A DNA stretch of 64,000 nucleotides from Yersinia ruckeri ATCC 29473 (GCF_000754815.1 NZ_KN150747.1:570999-634998), one strand, 5' to 3'. Positions 46,379-56,210 are shown, counted from the stretch's first letter. Translations and numbers: made by a program. The notes: generated from the sequence alone by a model not told the origin.

Positions 46379-46413
46379 GCTACCTGATGACGGTTTGTTG
46401 CCGGTTAGCTCAG
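46375..46413 (+). terminator. Inverted repeat at the end of ugpQ
   Basis: CTGAGCTA (46375-46382), which includes the ugpQ stop, pairs with TAGCTCAG (46406-46413) and is followed by TCATTATTTTG. The inner bases (CC...GG) extend the stem, so it is a plausible terminator of the ugp operon. Confidence 0.5.
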
Positions 46414-46444
46414 TCATTATTTTGACGCTAACTGTCTTCGAATA

Positions 46445-46756
46445 TTACGATAAGGTTACGGGTTTAATCGGTACCATTTTGGGTACGGCGGGTGAGGCGC
46501 GATGAAATAGATCGATGGCTGGCGCGATCGGTATGACCGGTTTCACCTGTAATAGCGGTTGTTGCTCCTGAGTATATTGTTGTAAGCGCCGTTGCTCCTG
46601 CTGCTGATTAATGAGCAGCCGTTGTTGCTGGCGCATCTCGCTTTGCTGATTAATCACCCGTTGCTGTTGTTCCAAAGGTGTAGATATGAGGCTATTTTGT
46701 GCCAGCGTCGCGACGGGCAGCAGCAAATAACCCAACAGATAATGAATTTTTTTCAT
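46445..46756 (-). CDS. yhhA: YhhA-like small exported protein (DUF2756)
   Basis: A 103-residue protein with a signal peptide (MKKIHYLLGYLLLPVATLAQ) and a glutamine-rich middle (QQQRVINQQSEMRQQQ and similar), probably a short coiled coil, then a proline-rich end. E. coli has the glutamine-rich yhhA at the same place beside ugpQ. The start at 46756 has GGGAA upstream. Sequence similarity is low apart from composition, so the assignment relies on position, size and signal peptide. Function unknown. Confidence 0.7.
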   Translation of the reverse strand: MKKIHYLLGYLLLPVATLAQNSLISTPLEQQQRVINQQSEMRQQQRLLINQQQEQRRLQQYTQEQQPLLQVKPVIPIAPAIDLFHRASPAVPKMVPIKPVTLS

Positions 46757-46901
46757 CTTAATTTCCCGCTTGCTACTGCGATAACCCATGAAAATCGCCC
46801 GTTCGAACTAAAATCACTCAGATGTAAACCATGTTGACGATAAATTCAGCATCCGCTTCCGATACAATTGTTTTTTATTACTTCAATGAGCTTAACCTAT
46901 C

Positions 46902-47801
46902 GTGTTGTTACTGGTTATTACTACCATCTTGTGGGCATTTTCTTTCAGCCTGATCGGCGAGTATCTAGCAGGCCAGGTAGATAGCTGGTTCTCTGTGCTC
47001 ATGCGGATCGGTCTGGCTGCCGTAGTATTCCTGCCATTTCTCCGCTGGAAGAACATTCAGAGACGGGTTATTGCACTGTATATGATTGTCGGCGCGATCC
47101 AGTTGGGTATCATGTACCTGTTTATCTTCCGCGCATATTTATATCTCAGTGTCCCGGAATTCTTATTGTTTACCGTGATGACGCCTCTGTATGTCACCTT
47201 GATTTATGATTTGCTCCGCCGTCAGCGTTTACGCTGGGGCTACGCTCTCAGTGCATTACTTGCCGTGGTGGGCGCCGCTATCATTCGCTATGACCAGCTA
47301 AGCGAACATTTCTGGTTGGGATTGGCGTTAGTACAGGCAGCGAATATCTGTTTTGCCATTGGACAGGTCGGTTATAAACGCTTGATGGAAGTGCATCCGA
47401 TCCCGCAGCACACAGCTTTTTCCTGGTTTTACCTTGGGGCTTTGCTGGTGGCAGCGGTGGCTTGGTTTGCTTTCGGTAATCCCAATAAGCTCCCAACCAC
47501 AGAATTGCAATGGGGCGTATTGATTTGGCTCGGGGTCGGCGCATCTGCGCTGGGTTATTTTATGTGGAACTATGGTGCCACGCAGGTTGATGCTGGCACC
47601 CTCGGTATTATGAATAATATTCACGTTCCAGCCGGCTTACTGGTTAACTTGGCAATCTGGCAGGAAAAACCTCACTGGCTGAGTTTTATCATTGGCGGGA
47701 CGGTGATAATGGCCTCGTTATGGGTACACCGGCGTTGGGTCGCTCCGCATTCTTTACAAAGGGTAGGTGATCGCAAGCGTGCTGACGAGCCGAACGAATA
47801 A
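46902..47801 (+). CDS. yigM: EamA-family transporter YigM (biotin uptake)
   Basis: An inner-membrane protein with about ten hydrophobic segments in two EamA-type halves. E. coli YigM is a high-affinity biotin importer. The GTG at 46902 gives 299 residues starting [20 protein letters not shown]; there is no strong ribosome site and a TTG at 46905 is possible. It is convergent with metR as in E. coli, and the last 113 bp overlap the end of metR on the other strand. Confidence 0.85.
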   Translation: MLLLVITTILWAFSFSLIGEYLAGQVDSWFSVLMRIGLAAVVFLPFLRWKNIQRRVIALYMIVGAIQLGIMYLFIFRAYLYLSVPEFLLFTVMTPLYVTLIYDLLRRQRLRWGYALSALLAVVGAAIIRYDQLSEHFWLGLALVQAANICFAIGQVGYKRLMEVHPIPQHTAFSWFYLGALLVAAVAWFAFGNPNKLPTTELQWGVLIWLGVGASALGYFMWNYGATQVDAGTLGIMNNIHVPAGLLVNLAIWQEKPHWLSFIIGGTVIMASLWVHRRWVAPHSLQRVGDRKRADEPNE

Positions 47802-48642
47802 AGGCTTCCGTTACCGGCTGGCGCTGCTCCCCATTGCGGACTGCGGCGTACAGTCGGCTCCATAACCCTTCTCCCAAGGCTGTTGTTACCACTAAACCCT
47901 GACGTTCGAAGCTTTCCACCACCCAGTGCGGCAAAGCCGCTATTCCCATCCGCGCCGATACCATCTGAATCAATAACAAGGTGTTATCCACACTTTTCAG
48001 TGAAGGACTGACGCCAGCAGGCTGTAGGAAATGACGCCAAATATCCAGCCGCTGACGCTGAACCGGATAAATCATGAGCGTTTCATCGGCTAAATCTTCG
48101 GGTTCTATCCGTGCCTTTCCGGCCAATGGATGGTCTGGAGCCAGCACCAAGCGCACTTCAAAATCAAACATCGGCGAGTAATGCAGACCGCTACGCGGCA
48201 AAATATCGGAGGTCAATACTAAATCTAGCTCGCCTTGTTGGAGTGCGGGTTGTGGGTCAAAAGTCACGCCGGATTTGAAATCCATGGTGACCTGTGGCCA
48301 ATGCTGGTGGAAATTGTCCAGAGCAGGCGTAAGCCACTGAATACAGCTATGACATTCAATCGCAATTCGCAATGCCGTTTGGTGCGGTTCACTACAGGTT
48401 TGCAGCGCTTGTTTGATTTGCGGTAATACTTGTTCAGCTAACTGCAAAAGAATCTCTCCCTGAGTGGTGAAACGCAGCGGCTGGCTTTTACGCACAAACA
48501 AACGGAACCCCAGACGTTGCTCCAGATCGCTGAATTGATGTGATAAAGCCGATTGGGTTTGGTGGAGTTGCGTTGCTGCCGCCGCCAGCGATCCAGTATT
48601 ACGCAAGGCTTGCAGGGTGCGTAAATGTTTCAGTTCGATCAT
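47689..48642 (-). CDS. metR: Methionine biosynthesis regulator MetR
   Basis: A LysR-type activator of metE and other methionine genes, with homocysteine as co-effector. The 317-residue length equals E. coli MetR. The N-terminal helix-turn-helix ([30 protein letters not shown]) is within residues 7-37. It is divergent from metE, and its own start codon overlaps a MetR-like site. The 3' end overlaps yigM by 113 bp. Confidence 0.96.
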   Translation of the reverse strand: MIELKHLRTLQALRNTGSLAAAATQLHQTQSALSHQFSDLEQRLGFRLFVRKSQPLRFTTQGEILLQLAEQVLPQIKQALQTCSEPHQTALRIAIECHSCIQWLTPALDNFHQHWPQVTMDFKSGVTFDPQPALQQGELDLVLTSDILPRSGLHYSPMFDFEVRLVLAPDHPLAGKARIEPEDLADETLMIYPVQRQRLDIWRHFLQPAGVSPSLKSVDNTLLLIQMVSARMGIAALPHWVVESFERQGLVVTTALGEGLWSRLYAAVRNGEQRQPVTEAFIRSARQHACDHLPFVKNAERPNAGVPITRPLSPSRQ

Positions 48643-48654
48643 GAGAGTCCTTCA
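48642..48654. promoter_or_regulatory. MetR-like binding site
   Basis: TGAGAGTCCTTCA matches TGAA-N5-TTCA at seven of the eight fixed positions. It overlaps the metR start codon, 94 bp before metE. E. coli metE has such sites upstream, but no second good copy is visible here. Confidence 0.4.
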
Positions 48655-48706
48655 CAGTGACAGTGAAAAAATTGCGCTTGTGGTTAATACAGTACCTGCT
48701 GATTAT

Positions 48707-48730
48707 GGATGTGTAAACATCTGGATGGCT
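48707..48730. promoter_or_regulatory. Possible tandem Met boxes (MetJ operator) before metE
   Basis: On the minus strand three adjacent 8-mers, AGCCATCC, AGATGTTT and ACACATCC, match AGACGTCT at 5, 6 and 5 positions. MetJ binds tandem Met boxes co-operatively even when single boxes are weak. The site lies 17 bp before the metE ATG, a plausible repressor position. Confidence 0.45.
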
Positions 48731-48747
48731 AAATGGGAAATACAACG

Positions 48748-51024
48748 ATGACAATTTTAAATCACACACTGGGTTTTCCGCGCGTTGGTCTGAAACGTGA
48801 ACTGAAAAAAGCACAAGAAAGCTACTGGGCAGGCAACATCACGCAGGAAGCATTGCTCAATGTGGGTCGTGAATTGCGCGCTCGTCATTGGCAACAGCAG
48901 CAGCAGGCGGGCGTCGATTTAGTCCCGGTCGGTGACTTTGCCTGGTATGACCATGTATTGACCACAAGTTTGTTGCTGGGCAACGTACCTGCTCGTCATC
49001 AAAACGACGATGGCAGCATCGATCTGGATACCTTATTCCGTATCGGCCGTGGCCGCGCACCAACCGGTAAGCCGGCCGCCGCCGCTGAAATGACCAAATG
49101 GTTTAATACCAACTATCACTATATGGTGCCAGAGTTCCAGCAGGGACAGGCGTTCAAATTGAGCTGGACACAACTCCTGGACGAAGTGGACGAAGCGCTG
49201 GCATTAGGCCACAAAATCAAACCGGTACTGCTTGGCCCGATAACTTACCTGTGGCTGGGTAAAGTCAAAGGTGAGCAATTTGATCGCCTGTCACTGCTAA
49301 AAGACATCTTGCCGGTTTATCAGCAAGTGCTGGCTGAGCTGGCAAAACGTGGCATTGAATGGGTACAAATTGATGAACCAGCGTTGGTGTTGGAACTGCC
49401 TCAAGCGTGGCTAGATGCTTATCAACCCGCTTATCAGGCACTACAAGGGCAGTCTAAGCTGCTACTGACTACCTATTTTGATAGCATTGGCCACAATCTG
49501 GATATTATTCGCACTTTACCGGTACAGGGTCTGCACGTGGATGTGGTTGCCGGTAAAGATGATATTGCTGAACTGAATCAGACATTGCCAAAAAACTGGC
49601 TGCTTTCATTGGGTGTAATTAATGGCCGTAACGTATGGCGTGCCGATTTGAGTACATGGTTTGAACGTCTACAACCGCTGGTAGCAAGCCGCCCGCTGTG
49701 GATTGGAACCTCTTGTTCACTGTTGCATAGCCCGATTGATCTCAGCGAAGAAACCCGGCTGGATCATGAAGTCAAAAGCTGGTTTGCCTTTGCTCTGCAA
49801 AAATGTGCGGAACTGTCATTGCTGACAAAAGCGCTGAATGCACCAGATGCCGTGAAACTGGCAGAACTGGCTGCCTACAGCGCGCCGATCCGCGCTCGAC
49901 GGTCATCTAGCCGAGTTCATAACCCTCAGGTAGAACAACGTTTGGCTGCGATCACGCCAAAAGATAGCGAGCGCCAGCACCGCTACCAACAGCGTGCCGA
50001 AGCGCAACGTCAGCGCTTTAATCTACCGGCCTGGCCGACCACGACGATCGGTTCATTCCCGCAAACAACAGAGATTCGCGGTTTGCGTCTGGATTTCAAA
50101 CAGGGTCGTCTGGACGGTAAAAATTACCGCACCGGCATCAGCGAACATATCAAACAGGCGATTGCCGAGCAGGAGCGACTAGGGCTGGATGTTCTGGTTC
50201 ACGGTGAAGCCGAACGCAATGATATGGTGGAGTATTTTGGCGAGCATCTGGACGGTTTCGTATTTACCCAAAACGGTTGGGTGCAAAGCTACGGTTCCCG
50301 CTGTGTAAAACCGCCAGTGATTATCGGCGACATTAGCCGCCCGGAAGCCATTACCGTCGAGTGGGCTAAATATGCCCAGTCGCTGACGGACAAGCCGGTC
50401 AAGGGCATGTTGACCGGGCCGGTAACCATCTTGTGTTGGTCATTCCCACGGGAAGACGTCAGCCGAGAAACCATTGCAAAACAAATTGCCTTGGCACTGC
50501 GTGATGAAGTGGAAGATTTGGAAAAAGCTGGGATTGGAATCATTCAAATTGATGAACCGGCGCTGCGTGAAGGTTTACCGTTACGTCGTACTGAATGGCA
50601 GGAATATCTGAATTGGGCGGTAGATGCATTTAAGCTGAATGCTGCTGTGGCGCAAGATGATACCCAGATTCATACTCACATGTGTTATTGCGAGTTTAAC
50701 GACATCATGGATTCTATTGCTGCGTTGGATGCTGATGTTATTACTATAGAAACTTCCCGTTCAGATATGGAACTACTTGAGTCATTTAAAGATTTTGATT
50801 ACCCGAATGAAATTGGGCCCGGCGTTTACGATATTCACTCGCCGAATGTGCCAAGTGTCGAATGGATTGAAGCCTTGCTGCGCAAAGCGGCACAGCGAAT
50901 CCCGGCGGAACGCCTGTGGGTTAACCCGGATTGCGGTCTGAAAACCCGTGGCTGGCCAGAAACCCGTCAGTCACTTGCTAACATGGTGCTGGCCGCTCAA
51001 CGTCTGCGTGAAGAACAGATTTAA
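48748..51024 (+). CDS. metE: Cobalamin-independent methionine synthase MetE
   Basis: Transfers a methyl group from methyltetrahydropteroyl-triglutamate to homocysteine, forming methionine. The ATG at 48748 gives 758 residues starting [14 protein letters not shown] as in E. coli. The zinc ligands are conserved as His644, Cys646, Glu668 and Cys729, each three positions beyond the E. coli numbers. It is divergent from metR. Its terminator is intact at 51208, but a dispersed repeat lies between the stop codon and that terminator. Confidence 0.98.
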   Translation: MTILNHTLGFPRVGLKRELKKAQESYWAGNITQEALLNVGRELRARHWQQQQQAGVDLVPVGDFAWYDHVLTTSLLLGNVPARHQNDDGSIDLDTLFRIGRGRAPTGKPAAAAEMTKWFNTNYHYMVPEFQQGQAFKLSWTQLLDEVDEALALGHKIKPVLLGPITYLWLGKVKGEQFDRLSLLKDILPVYQQVLAELAKRGIEWVQIDEPALVLELPQAWLDAYQPAYQALQGQSKLLLTTYFDSIGHNLDIIRTLPVQGLHVDVVAGKDDIAELNQTLPKNWLLSLGVINGRNVWRADLSTWFERLQPLVASRPLWIGTSCSLLHSPIDLSEETRLDHEVKSWFAFALQKCAELSLLTKALNAPDAVKLAELAAYSAPIRARRSSSRVHNPQVEQRLAAITPKDSERQHRYQQRAEAQRQRFNLPAWPTTTIGSFPQTTEIRGLRLDFKQGRLDGKNYRTGISEHIKQAIAEQERLGLDVLVHGEAERNDMVEYFGEHLDGFVFTQNGWVQSYGSRCVKPPVIIGDISRPEAITVEWAKYAQSLTDKPVKGMLTGPVTILCWSFPREDVSRETIAKQIALALRDEVEDLEKAGIGIIQIDEPALREGLPLRRTEWQEYLNWAVDAFKLNAAVAQDDTQIHTHMCYCEFNDIMDSIAALDADVITIETSRSDMELLESFKDFDYPNEIGPGVYDIHSPNVPSVEWIEALLRKAAQRIPAERLWVNPDCGLKTRGWPETRQSLANMVLAAQRLREEQI

Positions 51025-51060
51025 TTCGTTATCGTGATCTTAGGAGCACGGAAACGCCCT

Positions 51061-51207
51061 CAGACTGCTGACAAACCTCGATCCTGCGACCTCAGGTGGG
51101 GCAGACCGGCAGAAGAGTCAAGCGTCCGTGCTAGGGATGGCGCGGAACGAGCCTACAAGGAGGTATTCACGGCGTTCAACGCGGCGAGCACTTTGTCATT
51201 AAACCTC
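51061..51207 (+). repeat. Palindromic dispersed repeat (YPAL-like), copy 3
   Basis: About 147 bp closely matching copy 1 (5935-6098) in the opposite orientation, starting CAGACTGCTGACAAACC and ending CACTTTGTCATTAAACCTC. It lacks about 20 bases after CACGGCGT that copy 1 has. It lies immediately before the metE terminator, and the 18 bases on its left (51043-51060) match that terminator at 13 positions, suggesting an old duplication on insertion. Confidence 0.85.
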
Positions 51208-51230
51208 AGGGCGCGTAAGCGCCCTTTTTC
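51208..51230 (+). terminator. Intrinsic terminator of metE
   Basis: AGGGCGC and GCGCCCT pair around GTAA, followed by TTTTTC. It is a standard intrinsic terminator, separated from metE by the dispersed repeat. Confidence 0.85.
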
Positions 51231-51261
51231 ACGCTGATGACCTGACGGTGGAAGGCGTATT

Positions 51262-52104
51262 TTACGGTGCTTTACGAGGGCTGATATCATAGCGATTAAA
51301 CCAGCCAATCATACGCTGCCAGGCATCCAAAGCGGCTTCCTGATGATAGTTCGGACGATAATCCGCATTAAACGCATGTCCTGCTTCGGGATACACAATC
51401 AGTTCAGCCTCGGCATTGGCGGCGCGCAATGCGTGGCGCATCGTTTCCACTTGCTCCTGAGATATTCCGCTATCCTGACCACCGTACAAACCAAGCACCG
51501 GCGCAGAAAGATTCACTGCAATATCAACTGGATGCTTAGGACAGTTCAGGCTTTTATCTCCGGCCAGCTTTCCATACCATGCTACTGCGGCTTTCAACTG
51601 CGGATTATGTGCCGCGTAAAGCCATGCGATACGGCCTCCCCAGCAAAAACCGGTGATAGCTAATTTGCTGATGTCTCCATCGTGGCGCGAAGCCCAGTTA
51701 ACCGTATGATCCAAATCCACCAACACTTGTCTATCTGAAACTTTGCCGACCAATTGGCCAATGAGTTCGCTGATATCATGGTATTCACTGGCATTACCTT
51801 GACGAAAATAGAGATCAGGAGCGATAGCCAAATATCCTTCTTTGGCCAAGCGACGACAAATATCTCTGATGTGTTCATGCACACCAAAGATTTCATGCAC
51901 TACAATCACCACCGGGTAAGGGCCATGATGTTGTGCGGGTTTGGCGATGTAGGCTGGCAACAGCTCTCCTTGTGAGGGAATAGTTGTATCACTTGCATGA
52001 ATGTCTTGTGAGTCAGTATGAATCACTGAGGAGGCCAAAAAATCGACGGCTGGGGTGAACTGGCTGGCAGTTTGCCTGAGTGTCATGTCTTGATCGGTTT
52101 TCAT
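51262..52104 (-). CDS. dlhH: Dienelactone hydrolase family protein (YsgA/DlhH)
   Basis: A 280-residue alpha/beta-hydrolase. The family nucleophile is cysteine, here Cys154 in GFCWGG, with Asp211 (GGQDSG) and His243 (GHAFN) completing the triad. VVHEIFGVHEHIRD near residues 69-82 is typical. Dienelactone hydrolases open lactone rings in aromatic degradation, but the role of the enterobacterial member is unknown. GGGAGA precedes the start. It is divergent from udp as in E. coli. Confidence 0.9.
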   Translation of the reverse strand: MKTDQDMTLRQTASQFTPAVDFLASSVIHTDSQDIHASDTTIPSQGELLPAYIAKPAQHHGPYPVVIVVHEIFGVHEHIRDICRRLAKEGYLAIAPDLYFRQGNASEYHDISELIGQLVGKVSDRQVLVDLDHTVNWASRHDGDISKLAITGFCWGGRIAWLYAAHNPQLKAAVAWYGKLAGDKSLNCPKHPVDIAVNLSAPVLGLYGGQDSGISQEQVETMRHALRAANAEAELIVYPEAGHAFNADYRPNYHQEAALDAWQRMIGWFNRYDISPRKAP

Positions 52105-52325
52105 TATGCTCTCCCTGAAGTTAGCGAATGAGATGGCTGGCCTTAACTATAGGTAATATTGCACATTAATGGACAGGCGCAGGTGCAGTAAGCCGTCGAT
52201 TTTGTGACGAATGAGAGAGAGGGTAGCTTGGCGGCCTGATATTGCCGTTGTTTCTTTTACTCTGATGCCATGGCACTTTTTTTTGGCTCATTTAGGGATA
52301 GAAAATAACGTTTATTGGATTATTT

Positions 52326-52341
52326 TGTGATTAAGGTCACG
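52326..52341. promoter_or_regulatory. Upstream CRP site of udp
   Basis: TGTGATTAAGGTCACG matches TGTGA-N6-TCACA at nine of ten positions. Its centre is 53 bp before the centre of the downstream site. The E. coli udp promoter has the same two-site layout with CytR between. Confidence 0.8.
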
Positions 52342-52378
52342 ATATTAATGTATTTGTTGTTTCTATTTCTTTTATCAA

Positions 52379-52394
52379 GGTGATAGTCGTCACG
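52379..52394. promoter_or_regulatory. Promoter-proximal CRP site of udp
   Basis: GGTGATAGTCGTCACG matches the CRP consensus at eight of ten positions. A -10 element TAAAGT at 52416-52421 would place the start of transcription near 52428, putting this site close to -41.5, the class II position. Confidence 0.75.
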
Positions 52395-52469
52395 AAATTA
52401 TTTGGCGATTTTAAGTAAAGTAGTTCTTTGTTCCTCCCAACCACATTTCTCATGAAAGAGGAGTCTCAT

Positions 52470-53231
52470 ATGTCTAAATCCGATGTTTTCCACCTTGGCC
52501 TGACTAAGGACGATCTGAAAGGGGCCACTTTGGCCATCGTTCCTGGCGATCCGCAGCGCGTTGAGAAAATCGCTCGACTCATGGATAACCCGGTACATTT
52601 GGCTTCTCATCGTGAATTTACTACTTGGCGTGCCGAATTGGATGGCAAGCCAGTGATCGTTTGTTCAACCGGTATTGGTGGACCCTCAACGTCTATTGCC
52701 GTTGAGGAACTCGCTCAACTGGGGGTGCGTACTTTCCTGCGTATCGGCACTACGGGGGCGATCCAGCCGCACATTAACGTGGGTGACGTATTAGTGACTA
52801 CCGGTGCAGTACGTTTAGATGGTGCGAGCCTGCACTTTGCTCCGCTTGAATTCCCTGCGGTAGCCGATTTTGCCTGTACGACTGCGCTGGTTGAGGCCGC
52901 TAAATCCGTTGGTGCAACCACCCATATCGGGGTTACTGCCTCGTCAGATACTTTCTATCCTGGGCAGGAACGCTACGATACTTTCTCCGGTCGCGTAGTG
53001 AGTCGTTTCCGTGGTTCGATGGAAGAGTGGCAATCTATGGGAGTCATGAACTATGAGATGGAGTCAGCCACCTTGCTGACCATGTGCGCCAGTCAGGGCT
53101 TACGTGCCGGTATGGTTGCCGGTGTCATTGTCAACCGTACGCAGCAAGAAATTCCTAATGCAGAAACCATGCAGAAAACGGAAAGTCATGCAGTAAAAAT
53201 TGTGGTAGAAGCGGCTCGTCGCCTGCTGTAA
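52470..53231 (+). CDS. udp: Uridine phosphorylase
   Basis: Reversibly splits uridine with phosphate into uracil and ribose-1-phosphate in pyrimidine salvage. The ATG at 52470 gives 253 residues starting [16 protein letters not shown], with AGAGGAG upstream; an earlier in-frame start lies at the expected transcription start. [19 protein letters not shown] and [14 protein letters not shown] are hallmarks of the family. A hairpin follows the stop. Confidence 0.97.
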   Translation: MSKSDVFHLGLTKDDLKGATLAIVPGDPQRVEKIARLMDNPVHLASHREFTTWRAELDGKPVIVCSTGIGGPSTSIAVEELAQLGVRTFLRIGTTGAIQPHINVGDVLVTTGAVRLDGASLHFAPLEFPAVADFACTTALVEAAKSVGATTHIGVTASSDTFYPGQERYDTFSGRVVSRFRGSMEEWQSMGVMNYEMESATLLTMCASQGLRAGMVAGVIVNRTQQEIPNAETMQKTESHAVKIVVEAARRLL

Positions 53232-53239
53232 TTCCTGTG

Positions 53240-53262
53240 ACGGGCTGCTTCATGTAGCCCGT
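53240..53262 (+). terminator. Hairpin after udp
   Basis: ACGGGCT and AGCCCGT form a 7-bp stem, extendable by two pairs, with a T-rich tail (TCATTCTTTCC). It is 8 bp after the udp stop. Confidence 0.7.
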
Positions 53263-53334
53263 TCATTCTTTCCTTCCGTCTATAATCTGGTAAGGTCATA
53301 TCTCTTATAATGGACGATAAAATAAGAGGATAGT

Positions 53335-54117
53335 ATGACAACTGCCTTTGCACAGCATCCTTCTCTGCTCCCACTCGACGGCGGTATTAACTTTCGTGAT
53401 ATCGGTGGCAATCTCGCGGCTGATGGCCGGAAAATCAAACAGGGATTACTGTTTCGCTCTGGTTCTCTGGATCGTTTGAGTGAGAGAGACTGCCAGTTTC
53501 TCAGCAGTTGCGCAGTGAGCCACATTCTTGATTATCGGGATGTAGATGAAGTGCGTAATAAGCCAGATATTCTGTGGCAAGGAGTCCAATATCATCATTT
53601 TCCAGCGAACCCACTCAGTACCGAAGTGAATGCCAATTTGGAAAAACTGACCAATGAGACACTGTCTGGGTTTGATGCCCGCGCATTTATGTTAGAGCTG
53701 TATCGCCGCTTACCTTTTAATAATTCGGCTTACAGGCAGTTGGTAGATTTACTGCAAAATTCTAACGGTGGCAGCATTGTGCAGCACTGCGCGGTGGGTA
53801 AAGATCGGACGGGTATCGGTTCGGCATTAGTATTGTTTGCTCTAGGAGCAGATGAAGATACGGTTCTGGAAGATTATTTATTGACTGATACCACTTTGTC
53901 GCCTTTTCGCCAACTGATGCTGAACGAATTAGCGAAAAAACTGAATGACCAAGCTTTAAGTCAGTTTGCTTATGTTCTATCAGCCAAAGAGGAGTTTCTC
54001 CAGACCGCATTGAACAGCATTAATGCGCGTTATGGCAATCGGGAAAGCTGGTTGCAACAGGAGTTTGGTTTGGGCCGTGCCGAGTGTAAAAGATTGCAAT
54101 CATACTTCCTTGAATAA
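53335..54117 (+). CDS. Tyrosine-protein phosphatase family protein
   Basis: A 260-residue protein with the P-loop HCAVGKDRTG (residues 151-160), the Cys-X5-Arg signature of cysteine-based phosphatases, in the HCxxGKDRTG form of the Y_phosphatase3/LipA-like family. FRDIGG at residues 20-25 and a DYR segment near 66 also fit. Relatives act on phosphotyrosine and sometimes phosphoinositides. There is no signal peptide, so it should be cytoplasmic. E. coli has no gene here. The substrate cannot be inferred. Confidence 0.82.
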   Translation: MTTAFAQHPSLLPLDGGINFRDIGGNLAADGRKIKQGLLFRSGSLDRLSERDCQFLSSCAVSHILDYRDVDEVRNKPDILWQGVQYHHFPANPLSTEVNANLEKLTNETLSGFDARAFMLELYRRLPFNNSAYRQLVDLLQNSNGGSIVQHCAVGKDRTGIGSALVLFALGADEDTVLEDYLLTDTTLSPFRQLMLNELAKKLNDQALSQFAYVLSAKEEFLQTALNSINARYGNRESWLQQEFGLGRAECKRLQSYFLE

Positions 54118-54157
54118 GCGATAGCTCGCTGTATTTTTGTGATGTATATCATGTTGT

Positions 54158-54186
54158 TGACGGTGAATTCCCCGTCAGCTTTTTCT
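54158..54186 (+). terminator. Terminator after the tyrosine phosphatase gene
   Basis: TGACGG and CCGTCA pair around an 8-base loop, followed by GCTTTTTC. It lies 40 bp after the stop. Confidence 0.7.
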
Positions 54187-54337
54187 TCAGGTCTCTTTAT
54201 TGCCTCTCGACATCCACCACTCAATCGCCTTTTTTTACCGCTTAATCATGCTGGCTACCGCTCAATCAGATCCCCTGCACTCCTTTTATAACCCAGGCGT
54301 ATGTTAGCACCTGATAAATTCCCTGGAGAGAATGATC

Positions 54338-56146
54338 ATGCAACATGCGATTACCTTTGTTATCGCCTCCGCGTGTGTCCTGACGATTTGCTACCGTTTA
54401 TACGGTATCTTTTTCGTTCGTAAGGTGCTGCGAGTCGATGATACTGAAGTAACACCTTCCCACACCTTTGAAGATGGTAAAGATTACGTCCCAACTAAAA
54501 AATGGGTTAACTTTGGTAGCCATTTTGCGGCTATTGCAGCCGCGGGTCCTTTGGTTGGCCCAGTATTAGCAGCTCAGTATGGTTATTTACCTGGTTTTCT
54601 GTGGTTGCTTATCGGCTGCGTGATTGGTGGCGCAGTTCACGACACGGTCGTGTTATTTGCCTCAATGAAACATCAGGGCAAATCTCTTTCTGAGGTTGCT
54701 AAATCAGAATTGGGTCCCATTGCTGGCTGGTGTACCGGTCTGGCCATGTTGTTTATCATCACCATCACGATGGCAGGTTTATCGATGGTTGTGGTGCACG
54801 CTTTGGAACGTAACCCTTGGGGCACGTTCGCCGTCTTTATGACCATCCCAATCGCCATCTGCGTTGGTTTATGGGAGCGCATGACCGGCAGTATGAAAGG
54901 TGCTTCCTATGTTGGTATCGCCGCCATCATGGTTTGCGTTTTTGTCGGGCCTTATATTGAAGGCACTTGGTTGGGTGAATGGCTGATGTTGAAAGCGGAT
55001 ACTGTCAGTATCATTCTGCCAATGTACGCTTTCTTTGCGACCGCTTTACCTGTGTGGATGCTACTGACTCCCCGCGGTTACTTATCCAGTTTTATGAAGA
55101 TCGGTGTATTCGGTGCATTGGTTATCGGCGTTGTTTTCATTAACCCAGAAATCCAGTTCCCGGCAGTCACGCAATTTATTCACGGTGGTGGCCCCGTGTT
55201 GGCTGGCCCGGTTTGGCCCTTTATTTCTATCACTATTGCTTGCGGTGCAATCTCCGGTTTTCACGCGTTTATTGGCTCAGGTACGACGCCAAAACAGATC
55301 GATAAATGGAGCGATATTTTACCGGTAGGTTTCGGTGCCATGTTGGCTGAATGTATGGTTGGCGTAATGGCATTGATCGCTGCAACGGCTTTACATCCTG
55401 CGGACTACTTTGCTATTAACTCCTCTGCTGAAGCATGGGGTGCACTAGGCATGGAAGTTGTGAATCTGCCAACGCTTAGCCAGGAAATTGGTCTGGACTT
55501 GTATGGACGTACTGGCGGTGCTGTTACTTTGGCTGTGGGTATGACAGATATTTTCATTCGTGTGCCTTGGTTCAGTAGTATGGCTGCTTATTTCTTCCAA
55601 TTCGTTGTGATGTTCGAAGCGGTATTTATCCTGACTGCTGTTGACTCTGGTACTCGTGTGGCACGCTATTTGCTGCAAGACTTCCTTGGTGATATATGGG
55701 CACCACTGAAGCGTACCGATTGGTTGCCTGGCACTTTAGTTTGCAGCGTTATAGCCTGTGCGCTGTGGGGTTACTTGTTGAACTCTGGCGATATCAACTC
55801 CGTTTGGGCTTTGTTCGGTGTATCCAATCAGCTAATGGCATCCGTTGGCCTGATTATCGGTGCAACCATTATCCTGCGCCTGGCTACCAAACGTGTTTAT
55901 ATGCTGACTTGTGTTATCCCATTGGCTTATCTGTTTGTCACCGTAAACTACGCAGGTTATTGGATGATCAAGCACGTATATTTCAATTCGGCAGCCAAAG
56001 GTTACAACCTGTTTAATGGCATCATCTCGATCATCATGATGACGTTGGGCGTAATTATTCTGATTGCCGCACTCAAGAAATGGCGTGAGTTGTGGAAACG
56101 TCGTTCGGCAGAAATGGCGGCGCAACCTGTTACTGCAACGGCCTGA
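54338..56146 (+). CDS. CstA-family carbon starvation/pyruvate transporter
   Basis: A large inner-membrane carrier of the CstA family, whose E. coli members CstA and BtsT import pyruvate and peptides. The ATG at 54338 has GGAGAG seven bases upstream and gives 602 residues with about 15-16 hydrophobic segments. Family motifs are GPLVGPVLAAQYGYLPGFLW, GFHAFIGSGTTPKQ and FVVMFEAVFILTAVDSGTR. It is about 100 residues shorter than E. coli CstA and BtsT, as in the shorter branch of the family. A strong terminator follows. Confidence 0.9.
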   Translation: MQHAITFVIASACVLTICYRLYGIFFVRKVLRVDDTEVTPSHTFEDGKDYVPTKKWVNFGSHFAAIAAAGPLVGPVLAAQYGYLPGFLWLLIGCVIGGAVHDTVVLFASMKHQGKSLSEVAKSELGPIAGWCTGLAMLFIITITMAGLSMVVVHALERNPWGTFAVFMTIPIAICVGLWERMTGSMKGASYVGIAAIMVCVFVGPYIEGTWLGEWLMLKADTVSIILPMYAFFATALPVWMLLTPRGYLSSFMKIGVFGALVIGVVFINPEIQFPAVTQFIHGGGPVLAGPVWPFISITIACGAISGFHAFIGSGTTPKQIDKWSDILPVGFGAMLAECMVGVMALIAATALHPADYFAINSSAEAWGALGMEVVNLPTLSQEIGLDLYGRTGGAVTLAVGMTDIFIRVPWFSSMAAYFFQFVVMFEAVFILTAVDSGTRVARYLLQDFLGDIWAPLKRTDWLPGTLVCSVIACALWGYLLNSGDINSVWALFGVSNQLMASVGLIIGATIILRLATKRVYMLTCVIPLAYLFVTVNYAGYWMIKHVYFNSAAKGYNLFNGIISIIMMTLGVIILIAALKKWRELWKRRSAEMAAQPVTATA

Positions 56147-56177
56147 AATCTGTAATACTGTGCATTAACCTTAATTT

Positions 56178-56210
56178 AAACGGCCGGCATTCACCGGCCG
56201 TTTGTTTTTT
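56178..56210 (+). terminator. Intrinsic terminator after the CstA-family gene
   Basis: A 10-bp perfect stem (AAACGGCCGG / CCGGCCGTTT) with loop CATTCA, followed by GTTTTTT. Confidence 0.92.

Larger units (their letters stand above)
52105..52469. other. dlhH-udp divergent regulatory region
   Basis: This 365-bp gap has no gene that I can support. The udp side carries two CRP sites and a -10 element, listed separately. Between the CRP sites lies an AT-rich stretch (TTTGTTGTTTCTATTTC) where CytR would be expected to bind by analogy with E. coli udp. The dlhH side shows nothing that I can name. Confidence 0.6.

Noticed and set aside
51034-51237. A 67-codon plus-strand open frame after metE
   Set aside because: It consists of the repeat element and the metE terminator.
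52195-52215. TGTGACGAATGAGAGA as a third CRP site near udp
   Set aside because: Only the left half-site is present and there is no TCACA partner at the right distance.
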